A DNA stretch of 64,000 nt from Methanobacteriota archaeon. GTDB lineage: Archaea > Thermoplasmatota > Poseidoniia > Poseidoniales > Thalassarchaeaceae. The notes under the pieces were generated by a model that ran no database searches, was not told the DNA's origin, and worked only from the letters and a program-made list of their open reading frames with translations. The position numbers and the translations under genes are program-made. The stretch is from NCBI GenBank assembly GCA_014239955.1, contig JAAZXW010000004.1:42819-106818 (forward strand). Direction: 5' to 3'. Below are positions 62,998 through 64,000 of the stretch, one piece after another. The first letter of the stretch is position 1; each line of letters begins with the position of its first letter.

Positions 62998-64000
62998 ATG
63001 GACAGAATCACAACAATCCTAATCGCGTTAATGATGGCCACCGTTTCCCTAGCAGGATGCTCTGGTGACGACTCTGGATATGAGGAGACAATCAGCTCGT
63101 TGGAGCAAGAGGCGGTAGCCGACCAAGCGAGGATGGCCGCCCTCAATGCTACGATATCCACCTTGGCGGGTGATTTGGTAACTCTAAGCACCCAGATCAC
63201 GGGCCTGGACTCGCAGATCGCCGACCTCCAGACAGAGATCGACTCCCTCTCGCTGCAGAACTCAACCAAGGCAAATCAGATCGAGCTGATGACTCTTAAT
63301 TTGACCACTCTCGTACATGCGAAGGCGCTGCTGGAGGCTCAGGCCTTAGTACTCGATTCCGAGAAGGCGCTGCTGGAGTTTCAGGTCTCATCTCTGACCA
63401 CTTCGAACCAGGACGCGGCTACTGACATCGCAGAGCTCCAGGCCCTTGCCTCGCAACTGAACCAGACGATTCAGCAACTCGAGAGCACCATCTCCGATAT
63501 GGAGAACTCAGGTAGCTACATCATCAGCACCTTGGACACGATCATTGATCGTGGCACCATGAAGTGCGGAGTGAAGTCGTCCCAATACGGAATGGGGTAC
63601 ACAGATTCGTCCGGCGTACGATCGGGACTGGACATCACGTACTGCCGCGCGGTTGCCGCTGCAATAGGCCTGGACCCAGACACGGACGTCGAGTACATTC
63701 TTGCATCCGGATCAAACAGGTTCGAAATGCTAGCCGCCGGCACCATCGACGTCCTGATCAGGACGACGACGTGGACAGCATCCAGAGACGCTGACCTCGA
63801 AGCGGACTATGCAGGCGTGAACTTCTACGATGGACAGGGCATCATGGTCCGCGAGGACATGTTCGCTGCAGCTCCTGCAGGAAACTCGGCAACTGGACTG
63901 GACAATGCAAATATCTGCGTCGGAATCGGTACAACGACTGAGGGTAACTTGCAAGACTGGTTCTCCTCCAGGGGGATCGCCTTCACGTCCGTGCCCGTAG
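62998..64000 (+). CDS. Amino-acid ABC transporter binding lipoprotein (AapJ-like) with coiled-coil stalk, 3' end cut
   Basis: An open frame from ATG 62998 (AGGAG site five bases upstream) runs off the window. A lipoprotein signal (IALMMATVSLAGC) is followed by a coiled coil of about 150 residues. Then comes a solute-binding domain resembling the general amino-acid binding protein AapJ/BztA: IIDRGTMKCGVKSS, CRAVAAAIGLDP, ASGSNRFEMLAAGTIDVLIR, TTTWTASRD and FYDGQGIMVRED. It would capture amino acids at the cell surface for import. A long stalk between lipid anchor and binding domain is unusual. Permease genes would be expected downstream. Confidence 0.88.
   Translation, partial: MDRITTILIALMMATVSLAGCSGDDSGYEETISSLEQEAVADQARMAALNATISTLAGDLVTLSTQITGLDSQIADLQTEIDSLSLQNSTKANQIELMTLNLTTLVHAKALLEAQALVLDSEKALLEFQVSSLTTSNQDAATDIAELQALASQLNQTIQQLESTISDMENSGSYIISTLDTIIDRGTMKCGVKSSQYGMGYTDSSGVRSGLDITYCRAVAAAIGLDPDTDVEYILASGSNRFEMLAAGTIDVLIRTTTWTASRDADLEADYAGVNFYDGQGIMVREDMFAAAPAGNSATGLDNANICVGIGTTTEGNLQDWFSSRGIAFTSVPV
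63319..63402 (+). repeat. Tandem 42-base duplication inside the coiled-coil stalk
   Basis: Two adjacent in-frame 42-base units encode AKALLEAQALVLDS and EKALLEFQVSSLTT. The first half is nearly identical at DNA level (AAGGCGCTGCTGGAG in both). Fourteen residues equals two heptads, so the coiled coil was lengthened without breaking register. Confidence 0.75.

Overview
The window looks like a chromosomal segment of a planktonic euryarchaeon. The best fit is Marine Group II (Candidatus Poseidoniales, Thermoplasmatota); this is inferred from gene content, since no 16S gene is present. Archaeal hallmarks are geranylgeranylglyceryl phosphate synthase, ribosomal proteins L20a and L18e, Rpo10 and Rpo12, TFB, prefoldin alpha, topoisomerase VI, diphthine synthase and a PAC2 protein. 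Mixed with these are genes of bacterial type: NAD-dependent DNA ligase, an E. coli-like isocitrate dehydrogenase, Vsr, PduO, a GPAT/PlsC-like acyltransferase and an AapJ-like amino-acid binding protein. This mosaic is typical of surface-ocean euryarchaea. Genes are densely packed, many start with GTG or TTG, stop/start overlaps are common, and no gene-free stretch exceeds 300 bases (the longest is about 250 bases, 1097-1346).

Layout. 1-3.6 kb: a truncated beta-CASP RNA nuclease, then a ferredoxin / degenerate flavoprotein / GGGPS lipid operon and a zinc-ribbon protein. 3.6-9.5 kb: L20a, a membrane protein, CysQ, an APS kinase-nucleotidyltransferase fusion, prefoldin alpha, FtsY and a membrane-anchored pseudo-receiver. 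9.5-13.2 kb, minus strand: Vsr, a 569-residue unknown, diphthine synthase and a Rossmann-like unknown. 13.2-22.4 kb, plus strand: a Trm5-like methyltransferase, GuaA glutaminase, an extended Rpo12, an RFC-like clamp-loader ATPase, a membrane protein, an SdhA-like flavoprotein, a HIT protein, the acyltransferase and a DUF2299-like protein, with tRNA-Asp and tRNA-Arg on the minus strand.

22.5-34.7 kb: a 1756-residue surface protein (beta-propeller with an inserted VWA domain, then adhesion-type beta-sandwiches) faces a convergent ArsR-type regulator, a membrane protein, Top6A/Top6B and a rearranged aconitase-family dehydratase. 34.8-46.5 kb: TFB, the B12-dependent ribonucleotide reductase, OsmC, isocitrate dehydrogenase, a methyltransferase, an AT-rich membrane-protein island, a DHH phosphoesterase, a Nudix hydrolase, PduO, two unknowns and RlmH. 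PduO makes the adenosylcobalamin cofactor that the reductase needs.

46.6-54.5 kb holds a 2647-residue exported protein with about thirty calcium-binding thrombospondin-type-3 repeats and a cytoplasmic DUF4129 tail. 54.6-56.3 kb is the archaeal L18e-L13-S9-Rpo10 operon followed by tRNA-Pro. 56.3-64 kb: LigA, PAC2, an Fe-S PD-(D/E)XK nuclease convergent with a DnaQ-like exonuclease, a PKD lipoprotein, a small unknown, two near-identical tRNA-Arg genes with different anticodons, and a truncated amino-acid binding lipoprotein with a coiled-coil stalk.

No CRISPR array, insertion sequence, prophage or rRNA was seen. The most interesting items are the ether/ester lipid gene mixture, the CysC-nucleotidyltransferase fusion, the two giant surface proteins, the pseudo-receiver and the AT-rich island.
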